Of a DNA stretch of 64,000 bases, positions 37,009 through 45,660 are shown in pieces (position 1 is the first letter of the stretch; every line of letters starts with the position of its first letter). The position numbers and the translations under genes were made by a program. The notes under the pieces are model-generated. The model was given only the letters and a program-made list of their open reading frames with translations. It was not told where the DNA came from and did no database searches. Origin of the DNA: Sedimentitalea sp041224545 (lineage in GTDB: Bacteria; Pseudomonadota; Alphaproteobacteria; Rhodobacterales; Rhodobacteraceae); the NCBI RefSeq assembly GCF_041224545.1, contig NZ_JBGFGP010000143.1, positions 62,001 to 126,000 of the forward strand, in the 5' to 3' direction.

Positions 37009-37317
37009 TCAGCCAACAACGTCGCCGATGAGGATTTGCGGCTTTACATCGGTGAAGTTGGGAATATCCGCCATTACCGGGGCAGAGGCCTTCATCGCCG
37101 CGTTCATCGCATCCTGATCCGCGAATACGATTGTGGCGATCGCATAGATCGAAGGCGGCGTGTCGGGGCCGCCTGCATTGCCGCGGGTGACGAGGGTGCG
37201 CTCGATATGCGGACCCATGTGTTCTGCGACCACGTTCATGTGGGTCGAGAGGTAATAATCATAATCAAACCGTGTGCCATCCGTGATCGGATAGAGAACC
37301 TGCAAGGATTTGGACAT
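37009..37317 (-). CDS. EthD family protein
   Basis: 102 aa from ATG 37317. The dimeric alpha-beta barrel (ferredoxin-like) EthD family is recognised by VLYPITDGTRFDYDYYLSTH and MNVVAEHMGP, with the family's conserved His in the STH motif. EthD was first linked to ethyl tert-butyl ether degradation; most members have no known activity. The gene stands alone, facing the pyruvate dehydrogenase operon. Confidence 0.82.
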   Translation of the reverse strand: MSKSLQVLYPITDGTRFDYDYYLSTHMNVVAEHMGPHIERTLVTRGNAGGPDTPPSIYAIATIVFADQDAMNAAMKASAPVMADIPNFTDVKPQILIGDVVG

Positions 37318-37594
37318 CGTGAAACTCCTGAAAATGATGCGCTGTGCCGGGGCCATTAAGCGGTGGCAGGGCGGGGCTGTCAAAACCTGATTGTGGTGCG
37401 TGTAGCGGAAGGCGGAATTGACGGCCGGCTTCAATCCTCTTGAGTAAACCGACGCTTTTGCGCTTAACTTGACCCAAGGTCATTTGTCAGAGTGGGTTTG
37501 ATGCGGGAAAAGAAATTGCGGTGTTTCGATGTGTCGGGTTGCCCGTCGCTGCCCTCTGCGCGGCCCTGTCGCGCAGGGTCGGGGCGCTGACCCG

Positions 37595-38614
37595 ATGCCG
37601 ACACAGCTTTATCGTCACGGGGCCATCTATGCCAAGTCATTGGCGGAATACCTGCTGAGCCACGGCTATAGCCAGAGCCAGGTGTTCTCGGGCACGGCCT
37701 TTGGCGCTGATCTGCTGGCGCAGGAGCGCCCGTTCGCGGAATTTCCGGATATTGCCGATTTTTTCGAGCACGCGGCGCAATTGACAGGCAATGATATTCT
37801 CGGGTTTACCGTCGGCACCGAGTTTGACATGCGGCGCACCGGCTTGCTCTGCTATGTCGGGTTGTCTTCGCCGACGGTGCGGGATTTCATCAAGAACTTC
37901 GCGCGCTATCGCCGGGTGTTCTCGGATGTGGTGGAGCTCGATGAATCCCAGCTTGAGCAGTCAAGCGTGCTGTCGTGGTATTTTCGCGTTCCGGCGAGGG
38001 TCGAACGGCGGCAACTGGTCGAATTCGGTGCCACGGGCATCCTGTCGGGGCTGGAACGCGCGGCTGGTCAGAAATTGCAATTGCGACGGGTTTGCTTTCG
38101 ACATCTGCGCAAGACGCACATCGACGTTATCGAACGCTATCTGGGCTGCCGTGTGGTATTCGGTGCGGCCACCAACACCTACTTTTTCGAACCCGCTACA
38201 CTGGATCTTCCGTTGGCAACGGCGGATCACGAGCTTTATTCCGTCCTGCGACAATACGCAGAAGAGGTTCTGGAGCGGGAACGCTGCAACAGTTCCATGT
38301 TTATCGTGGATGTGGAACGCGCCATCGCCGCGCGGCTGTCAGCGGGCGAGGCGCGGCAGGAACTGGTGGCGCGTGACCTCGGGCTCAGTTCGCGCACGCT
38401 CGCGCGGCGGCTGGCGCAAGAGGACACCACGTTTTTTCGTACGCTCAGCGATCTTCGTGAAAGCCTTGCCATCAGCTATCTCAGGAACAGCGATCTCGGG
38501 CTTGGAGAAATCGCGTATTTGCTGGGCTATTCCAACATGAGCAGCTTTGCAGATGCCTTCAAACGCTGGGTCGGGATGAGTCCGGGCAGATATCGGGCAA
38601 CGACAGAAACCTGA
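37595..38614 (+). CDS. AraC family transcriptional regulator
   Basis: 339 aa from ATG 37595. The N-terminal two-thirds resembles the arabinose-binding/OruR-type domain (FARYRRVFSDVVELDE; VVFGAATNTYFFEP). The C-terminal two helix-turn-helix motifs are clear: ELVARDLGLSSRTLARRLAQ and GEIAYLLGYSNMSSFADAFK, followed by WVGMSPGRYR. No dedicated target is evident; the neighbouring EthD and gap genes are candidates only by position. Confidence 0.88.
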   Translation: MPTQLYRHGAIYAKSLAEYLLSHGYSQSQVFSGTAFGADLLAQERPFAEFPDIADFFEHAAQLTGNDILGFTVGTEFDMRRTGLLCYVGLSSPTVRDFIKNFARYRRVFSDVVELDESQLEQSSVLSWYFRVPARVERRQLVEFGATGILSGLERAAGQKLQLRRVCFRHLRKTHIDVIERYLGCRVVFGAATNTYFFEPATLDLPLATADHELYSVLRQYAEEVLERERCNSSMFIVDVERAIAARLSAGEARQELVARDLGLSSRTLARRLAQEDTTFFRTLSDLRESLAISYLRNSDLGLGEIAYLLGYSNMSSFADAFKRWVGMSPGRYRATTET

Positions 38615-38775
38615 ATTGTTGATCGCGGTCCGGTGGTTCTCTTCTCGGGGGACCGCCGCGTCGCTGCCTGATCCGCAATTGGATCTGGTCAGGTGGGGCA
38701 ACCGGTGCTATTGCGATGTTAGCGCTACCACAAGTCTTAACCATAGGCAAAGCTCCTATAGGAAGGAGAAAGAAA

Positions 38776-39783
38776 ATGTCTGCGAAACTCGCAATCAACG
38801 GTTTCGGTCGCATCGGACGCTGCGTTTTGCGCGCGTGGATCGAATCCGGCCGCACCGATGTCGAAATCGTTGCCATCAACGATCTGGCCCCGATCGAAAC
38901 CAACGCGCACCTGCTTCAGTTCGACTCGGTTCACGGCGCGTTCAACGCGGATGTGCGCGTCGAGGAAGACGTTCTGGTGATCAACGGCCGCAGCATTCGC
39001 GTGACCCGGGAGCGGAGCCCGGCGGACCTGCCCTGGGGCGATGTGGATGTCGCGCTGGAATGCACAGGCGTGTTCACCAAGCGGGACAAGGCGGCGGCAT
39101 ATCTCGAAAACGGGTCGGACCGGGTTCTGATCTCGGCACCGGGTGACGGAGCGGACAAGACCATCGTGTATGGCGTCAACCATGAGGGGCTGACGGCAGA
39201 TGACCGGATCGTATCGAACGCGTCCTGCACGACCAACTGCCTGTCCCCTGTGGCCAAGGTGCTGGACGACGCCTTTGGTATTCGCACCGGATACATGACC
39301 ACGATCCATTCCTATACCGGAGACCAGCCGACGCTGGATACCGCGCACCGCGATCTTTACCGCGCCCGCGCGGCGGCTCTGTCGATGATTCCGACTTCAA
39401 CGGGTGCGGCGCGGGCGGTGGGGCTTGTGCTGCCGCAACTTAAGCGCAAACTTGACGGATCGGCCATCCGCGTGCCCACCCCGAATGTATCGGTGGTGGA
39501 CCTCAGCTTCATGCCGGAGCGCGAGACAACGGCGGAATCGGTTAATGACGCGGTTCGCGCGGCGTCGGCGTCGGGTCCGTTGAAAGGTGTTCTGGGGGTC
39601 AGCGATCTGCCCTTGGTGTCGTCGGATTTCAATCACAACCCGCTGTCGTCGATTCTTGCTACCGCGCAGACCCATGTCGGCGATGGTGGCATGGTGCGGG
39701 TGCTCGCCTGGTATGACAACGAATGGGGCTTCTCCAACCGCATGCTTGATACGGCCCGGGCGATGCAGGCCACGGCGGGTTGA
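38776..39783 (+). CDS. gap: Glyceraldehyde-3-phosphate dehydrogenase, type I
   Basis: 335 aa from ATG 38776, with AAGGAG at 38763-38768. Glycolytic/gluconeogenic NAD(P) enzyme. AINGFGRIGRCVLRAW binds NAD; SNASCTTNCLSPVAKV holds the catalytic Cys; the histidine lies in TTIHSYTGDQPTLD; WYDNEWGFSNRMLD ends the protein. All catalytic features are intact. A second, more divergent paralogue lies at 59322-60317. Confidence 0.95.
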   Translation: MSAKLAINGFGRIGRCVLRAWIESGRTDVEIVAINDLAPIETNAHLLQFDSVHGAFNADVRVEEDVLVINGRSIRVTRERSPADLPWGDVDVALECTGVFTKRDKAAAYLENGSDRVLISAPGDGADKTIVYGVNHEGLTADDRIVSNASCTTNCLSPVAKVLDDAFGIRTGYMTTIHSYTGDQPTLDTAHRDLYRARAAALSMIPTSTGAARAVGLVLPQLKRKLDGSAIRVPTPNVSVVDLSFMPERETTAESVNDAVRAASASGPLKGVLGVSDLPLVSSDFNHNPLSSILATAQTHVGDGGMVRVLAWYDNEWGFSNRMLDTARAMQATAG

Positions 39784-40032
39784 ACCGATCGTGTCTGCAA
39801 TGCGCGGGATCCTGCGCATCGCCCCTGTCCCGACTTCCGGAAACAGTTTGTCAGATCTTCATTTATTGTTTCTGGCCGCTTCGTGAAAACGAACCAAATC
39901 TGCCCAATTTTAGACTTAAACAAAGTGTCTTTTATACAAACCCGAGCGGATGTCGCCCACGGTGATGTCCACCCTCCCACGGCTAATGTTGTTGATAGTG
40001 AGTGTGTGTTGGTTTGCGTGTGAGTTCGGCCT

Positions 40033-40093
40033 GGTGAAAGGAACCCGTTAGGGCCTCCTTTCACCGCTTGGGTCACGGAGTATGTCGTGACCC
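40033..40093 (+). promoter_or_regulatory. Structured leader upstream of the sugar transferase
   Basis: The 377-bp gap 39784-40160 holds no gene. It holds two consecutive perfect hairpins: GGTGAAAGGA / TCCTTTCACC (40033-40042, 40056-40065) and GGGTCACG / CGTGACCC (40070-40077, 40086-40093). A smaller TGGCAA/TTGCCA hairpin follows near 40120-40133, just after GGGACGGTTTTTT. Such a series before one gene suggests an RNA leader acting by attenuation or stability. A TG-rich tract (39988-40021) precedes it. Confidence 0.45.
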
Positions 40094-40160
40094 TGGGGGG
40101 CAGCTCGGGACGGTTTTTTGGCAATTTTGCCAGTGTAGATTGCGAATGTTGGAGTAACGA

Positions 40161-40946
40161 ATGCAAAACCCTTTTGAGACGCGCATCGCGGCGACAGCAT
40201 TGGTCAGTGTCCAGCAGCGCGCATTTACCCCGAAAGAGATTTTGATGCAGCCCAATTCGGTTTTCAGGTCCGGCCCCGTCGCGGGTGATTTCAAACGTCC
40301 GACGCATGTGCGCCGTGATCGAAACCTGCGCCCCGGCAATTTTTATCTTGGCTGGGGCAAGCGTGCGCTGGACGTGACACTTGTCGTCTTGTTCCTGCCG
40401 TTCGTGCTGCCGTTGGTGCTGTTGTTTGCCCTGCTGCTGTGGTTCGAGAGCGGCAACCCGTTCTATCGCCAGGCGCGTATCGGCAGGAACGGCAAGGAAT
40501 TCTCCATGCTCAAACTGCGCAGCATGGTGAAAGATGCGGATGCGCGTCTTGCGCATGTTCTCGAAAGCGACCCCGCGTTGCGCGAGGAATGGGAAACCAC
40601 GCAGAAACTGCGCAAGGATCCGCGCATCACGCCGCTCGGTGCCTTGCTGCGTCAGACATCGCTTGATGAACTGCCGCAACTCTGGAACGTCCTGATCGGC
40701 GAGATGAGCCTCGTCGGGCCGCGTCCGATGCTGCCGGAGCAACTGTCTCTTTATGGCGACAGCAAGGATTACGTCGCATTGCGTCCGGGTGTCACCGGCA
40801 TCTGGCAGGTTTCGACCCGTAACGAGAGCCACTTTTCCTACCGCGCCACGATCGATGCCGAGTATCGTCGCACAGTGTCGCTGAAAACCGATCTCGGTCT
40901 GCTGCTCAAGACCATCAGCGTCGTTATGCGCCGCACCGGCTGCTGA
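40161..40946 (+). CDS. Bacterial sugar transferase (undecaprenyl-phosphate glycosylphosphotransferase, ExoY-like)
   Basis: 261 aa; ATG 40161 with GGAG 6 bp upstream. One membrane segment near residues 70-95 (LDVTLVVLFLPFVLPLVLLF) precedes the cytosolic catalytic domain. The domain shows PFYRQARIGRNGKEFSMLKLRSM, RQTSLDELPQLWNVLIGEMSLVGPRP (Asp-Glu and the PRP motif) and RPGVTGIWQVS. It loads the first sugar phosphate onto undecaprenyl phosphate for exopolysaccharide. The short single-helix form resembles ExoY. No other exopolysaccharide gene is adjacent, so it is an orphan. Confidence 0.92.
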   Translation: MQNPFETRIAATALVSVQQRAFTPKEILMQPNSVFRSGPVAGDFKRPTHVRRDRNLRPGNFYLGWGKRALDVTLVVLFLPFVLPLVLLFALLLWFESGNPFYRQARIGRNGKEFSMLKLRSMVKDADARLAHVLESDPALREEWETTQKLRKDPRITPLGALLRQTSLDELPQLWNVLIGEMSLVGPRPMLPEQLSLYGDSKDYVALRPGVTGIWQVSTRNESHFSYRATIDAEYRRTVSLKTDLGLLLKTISVVMRRTGC

Positions 40947-40992
40947 GATCGAAGACGAATTTGTAACGAGTGTGATTTCTGGTGACCTGACT

Positions 40993-41025
40993 GGACCTGG
41001 GTGTTTGCGCGCCTAGGTCCTTTTT
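40993..41025 (+). terminator. Intrinsic terminator of the sugar transferase gene
   Basis: 9-bp stem GGACCTGGG / CCTAGGTCC (one G-T pair), 10-nt loop, followed directly by TTTTT at 41021-41025. A strong rho-independent terminator. Confidence 0.85.
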
Positions 41026-41027
41026 AC

Positions 41028-41252
41028 ATGTGTATCCGAACCCACCTCCCCTTGTTTGCCCTGCTGCTCTCCGCAGGATGTGACGACTCCCGAAAGAACC
41101 TGCCGGCCCCGCCCGTCTCCACGGATGCGCTCGCTGAATGCGTCGAACTCGGATTCGTGCCGGACACATGGGAGATGGGCCGCTGCCTCGCCGCAGACAC
41201 GCGGGTGCAACGTCTCGTTTTGGTCGATCAGGCAACATACGGCACTTTCTGA
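41028..41252 (+). CDS. Small putative lipoprotein
   Basis: 74 aa starting at ATG 41028: MCIRTHLPLFALLLSAGCDD shows a lipoprotein signal with lipobox LSAGC (Cys18). The mature part is short and includes STDALAECVELGFVPDTWEM, with two more cysteines. The ATG lies only two bases after a terminator T-run and has no ribosome-binding site, so it would need a leaderless start or read-through; in-frame GTG 41001 is inside the hairpin. The product is unrecognised. Confidence 0.45.
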   Translation: MCIRTHLPLFALLLSAGCDDSRKNLPAPPVSTDALAECVELGFVPDTWEMGRCLAADTRVQRLVLVDQATYGTF

Positions 41253-41274
41253 TCGGTCTCACCGATCTTGTTTT
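41251..41274 (+). terminator. Hairpin terminator after the small lipoprotein
   Basis: Perfect 7-bp stem GATCGGT / ACCGATC, loop CTC, followed by TTGTTTT. It overlaps the stop codon of the lipoprotein and insulates xylB from upstream transcription. Confidence 0.7.
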
Positions 41275-41331
41275 CGTTTTCTGCCAATGTCTTGACCGAG
41301 AATTTGCAACACCCTCGCTGCCCGCGTCCGG

Positions 41332-41354
41332 TTTAGTTTGACACGAGAATTAAA
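41332..41354. promoter_or_regulatory. Candidate XylR (ROK) operator upstream of xylB
   Basis: TTTAGTTTGA-cac-GAGAATTAAA, 41 bp before the xylB start. It has the same 10-3-10 layout as the perfect palindrome at 45548-45570 and agrees with it at 16 of 20 arm positions. Both sites flank genes of the xylose unit, and a ROK repressor lies between them. Confidence 0.6.
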
Positions 41355-41394
41355 TGCGGGAACACTCCGGACCAGACTTCGTTTGGGGGAGCAC

Positions 41395-42846
41395 ATGTTT
41401 ATCGGCCTTGACCTCGGCACGTCGGGATTGCGTGCCTTGCTGGTGAACGACATGGGCGAGGCGGTTCACAGCGCCGAAGCGGCCCTGACCGTGGCGCACC
41501 CGCATCCCGGATGGAGCGAACAGGACCCGGCGGACTGGATTGCCGCCGCGACCAAGGTTCTGCGCCGTCTTGTCGAGGATAAGCCGGCTGAAATGGCGCA
41601 ACTCCGAGGTATTGGCCTGTCGGGACATATGCACGGGGCGACCCTGCTCGGCGCGGATGGCGATGTGCTTCGGCCCTGCATGCTGTGGAACGATACCCGC
41701 AGCAGCGCACAGGCGCGCCGCCTTGATGCAATCGCCGGCATGCGTGAGATTTCCGGCAATATCGTGTTTCCCGGATTTACCGCGCCCAAGGTTGCGTGGC
41801 TTGCGAAAAATGAACCGGACGTCTTTGCGCAGATCGCGAAGGTGCTGCTGCCCAAGGATTATCTCACCTACTGGCTTACCGGGCAGCTGGTTTCCGACAT
41901 GTCCGACGGCGCCGGGACGTCATGGCTGGATGTCGGCGCAAGGGCATGGTCGCCGCAGTTGCTGGGTACGACCGGAATGCGGGTGGAACAGATGCCGCGC
42001 CTGTGCGAGGGCAGCGATATTGTCGGGCCGCTGCGCCCCGGTTTGGCGGGTGATCTCGGGTTGCCAACGGCGGTGCAGGTCGTGGCGGGCGGTGGTGACA
42101 ACGCGGCCGCAGCCTGCGGCGTCGGCGCGCTCGCGGAAGGGGATGGTTTCGTGTCGCTGGGCACATCCGGGGTTTTGCTGGCGGCGCGCGACGGGTTTGC
42201 TCCGCGCGCGGAAAGCGCGGTACATACGTTTTGCCATGCCATCCCCGGCGCATGGTATCAGATGGGGGTGATCCTGGCGGCAACGGACAGCCTGAACTGG
42301 TTGTCACAGATTGTCGGTGCGTCACCCGCCGACCTCACGCAGGAATTGGGCGACACCATCGTCGCACCCGGCGCATTGCGTTTCCTCCCTTACCTGTCGG
42401 GCGAGCGGACGCCGTATAATGACAGCGTTGTGCGCGGAGCGTTTGTCGGGCTGGATATCGCATCCGGACGCACGGATTTGACCCGAGCGGTCGTCGAGGG
42501 TGTAAGCTTCGCATTGCGTGACAGTCTCGAAGCCTTGCGCCTGACCGGCGCCAACCTGTCGCGGGTGCTTGCGATCGGGGGCGGGGCGCGTTCGCGGTAT
42601 TGGCTCGAAGTGCTGGCAACGGTGCTGAACATGCCCGTCGATCTGCCGGAAAAGGGCGAATTCGGTGCGGCTCTGGGCGCGGCCCGGTTGGCGATCTGCG
42701 GCGTGACCGGTGCTGCCCCGTCCGATGTCATGACAAAGCCGCCCATCGCCGGCACGATCCTGCCGCGCACCGAGCTTTGCGCCGCCTATGAGCAGGCATA
42801 TGCCGCCTATGCGGCCTCATATCCATCCCTGAAAGCCATGCCATGA
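41395..42846 (+). CDS. xylB: Xylulokinase
   Basis: 483 aa from ATG 41395, with GGGGGAG 4 bp upstream. FGGY-family kinase phosphorylating D-xylulose to xylulose-5-phosphate for the pentose phosphate pathway. MFIGLDLGTSGLRALLV (ATP/Mg), GLSGHMHGATLL and LWNDTRS (sugar site) and the C-terminal AIGGGARSRYWLEVLATVLN are visible. It overlaps xylA by ATGA. Gene order kinase-isomerase is reversed from E. coli. Confidence 0.95.
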   Translation: MFIGLDLGTSGLRALLVNDMGEAVHSAEAALTVAHPHPGWSEQDPADWIAAATKVLRRLVEDKPAEMAQLRGIGLSGHMHGATLLGADGDVLRPCMLWNDTRSSAQARRLDAIAGMREISGNIVFPGFTAPKVAWLAKNEPDVFAQIAKVLLPKDYLTYWLTGQLVSDMSDGAGTSWLDVGARAWSPQLLGTTGMRVEQMPRLCEGSDIVGPLRPGLAGDLGLPTAVQVVAGGGDNAAAACGVGALAEGDGFVSLGTSGVLLAARDGFAPRAESAVHTFCHAIPGAWYQMGVILAATDSLNWLSQIVGASPADLTQELGDTIVAPGALRFLPYLSGERTPYNDSVVRGAFVGLDIASGRTDLTRAVVEGVSFALRDSLEALRLTGANLSRVLAIGGGARSRYWLEVLATVLNMPVDLPEKGEFGAALGAARLAICGVTGAAPSDVMTKPPIAGTILPRTELCAAYEQAYAAYAASYPSLKAMP

Positions 42847-44150
42847 CCCAGTCGTTTTTCACCGATATTCAACCGGTTCGCTATGAAGGTACCGACAGTA
42901 CCAATCCGCTGGCCTACCGCCACTATGATCCCGACCGGATGATCCTGGGCAAACGGATGGAGGATCATCTGCGTTTTGCCGTTGCCTATTGGCACTCCTT
43001 CGCGTGGGAAGGTGGCGATCCCTTTGGCGGGCAGACATTCGAGCGTCCCTGGCATCCGCAGGACGATATGGTGCGGGCCAGGATCAAGGCCGATGCCGCC
43101 TTTGACATGTTCGACATTCTCGGGGTGCCCTATTTCTGCTGGCACGATGCCGATATTCGCCCGGAGGGCGCAAGCTTTGCTGAATCGCTCCGTAATTTCG
43201 AGGAGATCATCGATTACTTTTCGGCAAAGATGGAAAGCCGGAGAGTGGCGCTGCTCTGGGGCACTGCCAACATGTTCAGTCACCGGCGCTGGATGGCAGG
43301 AGCCTCGACCAATCCTGATCCGGACGTCTTTGCCTGGTCGGCGGCAACGGTGAAGGCCTGCATGGATGCGACCCATCGTCTGGGGGGCGAGAACTATGTG
43401 CTCTGGGGCGGGCGCGAGGGCTATGAGACGCTGCTGAATACCGATCTCTCGCGCGAACTGGATCATATGGGCCGGTTCCTGAACATGGTGGTGGACTACA
43501 AGTACAAGATCGGGTTTCAGGGCACGATCCTGGTCGAGCCGAAACCACAGGAGCCGTCCAAGCATCAGTATGATTTCGACGCGGCAACCTGCATCGGGTT
43601 CCTGCGCAAATACGGGCTTGAGGGCGAGGTGAAGCTGAATCTGGAACAGGGGCACGCCATTCTCGCGGGGCATTCGTTCGAACATGAAATCGCGGTTGCC
43701 GCTGCCGAGGGCATGCTCGGCAGCATCGACATGAACCGTAATGACTACCAGTCAGGCTGGGACACCGACCAGTTTCCAAACAACGTACCCGAGGTGGCGC
43801 TGGCCTATTACCATATTCTCAGGGCGGGAGGGCTCGGCACGGGCGGCACCAATTTCGATGCCAGGCTGCGCCGGCAATCGCTTGAGGCCCGAGACCTGAT
43901 CGCGGCGCATGTCGGCGCCATGGATGTCTGCGCGCGGGGGCTGATGGCAGCAGCTGCGATGATCGAGGATGGCGGGCTGGAGGCGGCGCTGACTGCACGC
44001 TACGCGGGTTGGGATACCGCGGCTGCGCAGGCGATGCTGGACAGCGATTTCGACACCATTTTCCAGTCGGTTCTCGCGGGAGAAATACTGGCAGAGCCCC
44101 GTTCCGGACAGCAGGAGCGGCTGGAGAACTACGTCAATCGTTTTGTCTGA
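42843..44150 (+). CDS. xylA: Xylose isomerase
   Basis: 435 aa. Interconverts D-xylose and D-xylulose with two divalent metals. The family residues are in FCWHDADIRPEG (catalytic His/Asp), WGGREGYETLLNTD, ILVEPKPQEPSKHQYDFD and GSIDMNRNDYQSGWDTDQFP. Typical class II length. Translationally coupled to xylB. No xylose ABC transporter is in the window. Confidence 0.97.
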   Translation: MTQSFFTDIQPVRYEGTDSTNPLAYRHYDPDRMILGKRMEDHLRFAVAYWHSFAWEGGDPFGGQTFERPWHPQDDMVRARIKADAAFDMFDILGVPYFCWHDADIRPEGASFAESLRNFEEIIDYFSAKMESRRVALLWGTANMFSHRRWMAGASTNPDPDVFAWSAATVKACMDATHRLGGENYVLWGGREGYETLLNTDLSRELDHMGRFLNMVVDYKYKIGFQGTILVEPKPQEPSKHQYDFDAATCIGFLRKYGLEGEVKLNLEQGHAILAGHSFEHEIAVAAAEGMLGSIDMNRNDYQSGWDTDQFPNNVPEVALAYYHILRAGGLGTGGTNFDARLRRQSLEARDLIAAHVGAMDVCARGLMAAAAMIEDGGLEAALTARYAGWDTAAAQAMLDSDFDTIFQSVLAGEILAEPRSGQQERLENYVNRFV

Positions 44151-44233
44151 TCCGGTTTTGCAGGCTGCGCCCGGTTGGTCCTGGTTTCGCCGAAGGAAAA
44201 AGCGCGTCTTTCAGTTACAAAATCCGGGCAATC

Positions 44234-45439
44234 TCACGCCGCATTGTCGTTCAAGCCCGCCAGCGCAAGTTCGGTCACATTGTCGAGCGCATAGGCGGCG
44301 GCGCCTTTCGCCCACATCAGGTTGCCCCATTTGTGGATCACCACGTCCGGTGGCGGCTTGTCGATCTGCACGATGGACGTCCGCATCGCGGCGATGACCT
44401 CGTCGGCAAAGAGGTGGTCGAACTGCATCTGTTCGCCCGCGAGGATGATCAATTCGGGGTCGAATATGTTGACGAGGTTGGCAAGGCCGAGGGCGAACAT
44501 CCGTCCGGCCCGATCCAGAATGCTGCGCGCGGTGGCGTTTCCTTTGCGCGCCGCGTCCAACAGGGCCTCGATCCGCATTGCTGGTGGCGCGGTGGGGTCG
44601 TCCCCCGGCAAGGACTGCGCCTCGCGCAAGAGCGCATAATCGGCGACATAGGCCTCAAGACACCCGCGTTGCCCACAGCGGCAAAGCGCGCCGTCCAGAT
44701 GCACCTTGGTGTGGCCGAACTCTGCGCCGCATCCGCGCGTGCCGCGATACAATTCGCCACCGAGCACGATACCCATGCCGACACCGCTTTCGATGGTCAC
44801 CACGATGAAATCGGAATGCGACTGACCAAGACCAAAGCTCCGTTCCGCCAGCGCGACAAGGTTGGCGTCGTTGTCGATGAAGACCGGGCGCCCAAGTCGG
44901 CGTGTCAGGATTTCGCCAAGGGCGACGTTGCGTTCACTCAGCGAAGGCGACCAATAGACGATTCCCTCGGCGGCCTGCACGACACCGGCGATACCAAGAC
45001 CGGCGCCCGAGATTTCATTCGCTGTCAGCCCCGCACCGCGTGCGAGTTCGGCCACCGCATCCGCGAACAGGTCGGCCAGTTGCCCGGGGGAAAAGGTTTC
45101 CGCGGGCAGTTGACGTTCCAGTTCCGCAAGCTCCTCACCTTCGAAATCGAGCAGAACCAACGAGAGTTGGCGACAGGAAATCTTGGCCCCGACGATGGTA
45201 TGGGCACCGCCGCGAATCTTGAGGTCGACCCGGGGTCGGCCCCGGCGTGTATCGGGTGTGGTGTCGGGTCTGGCGATTTCTTCGATCAGGCCGGCCTGCA
45301 GCAATTCGGCGGTTATCGTGGTGACGGTGGCGCGGCTCATCCCGGTTTTATGGGCCAGCTCGATACGCGGTACGCGCCCGGCTCGCCGGATCTGATGCAG
45401 CAGGCGGCGGCGTCCGTATTCGCGTGGCAAAACAACCAT
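44234..45439 (-). CDS. ROK family transcriptional regulator, probable xylose repressor
   Basis: 401 aa from ATG 45439, with GGGAGAG about 10 bp upstream. The N-terminal winged helix (RIELAHKTGMSRATVTTITA) binds DNA. The ROK sugar-kinase fold follows with PVFIDNDANLVALAERSFG and the zinc-binding segment FGHTKVHLDGALCRCGQRGC. Such repressors release DNA on binding xylose or glucose. It is convergent to xylA and sits between two copies of a palindromic site, which supports a XylR role (inference). Confidence 0.87.
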   Translation of the reverse strand: MVVLPREYGRRRLLHQIRRAGRVPRIELAHKTGMSRATVTTITAELLQAGLIEEIARPDTTPDTRRGRPRVDLKIRGGAHTIVGAKISCRQLSLVLLDFEGEELAELERQLPAETFSPGQLADLFADAVAELARGAGLTANEISGAGLGIAGVVQAAEGIVYWSPSLSERNVALGEILTRRLGRPVFIDNDANLVALAERSFGLGQSHSDFIVVTIESGVGMGIVLGGELYRGTRGCGAEFGHTKVHLDGALCRCGQRGCLEAYVADYALLREAQSLPGDDPTAPPAMRIEALLDAARKGNATARSILDRAGRMFALGLANLVNIFDPELIILAGEQMQFDHLFADEVIAAMRTSIVQIDKPPPDVVIHKWGNLMWAKGAAAYALDNVTELALAGLNDNAA

Positions 45440-45547
45440 TTGAATTGCTCTCCCGGTTCTGTGCCCTGTCGTGTCTGAGATCAATGATCAGCAGACCCGC
45501 GCCCGCGTCAGCCTGGTTCTCCAAGGTAATCTTCACAGCTTAGACAA

Positions 45548-45570
45548 TTTAATTTGATTTTCAAATTAAA
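45548..45570. promoter_or_regulatory. Perfect palindrome, candidate ROK repressor operator
   Basis: TTTAATTTGA-ttt-TCAAATTAAA, perfect 10-bp arms, in the 221-bp divergent region between the ROK regulator (start 45439) and glucokinase (start 45661). A related site precedes xylB. The AT-rich layout resembles known ROK repressor operators. Confidence 0.7.
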
Positions 45571-45660
45571 ATGCCGCACCATCAGGCGCTGCGCCGGAGA
45601 TGATCATCCCGGACGATACCCGCGCGCAGCGTCGGTGCAGATGATGAACGGGCAGGACGG

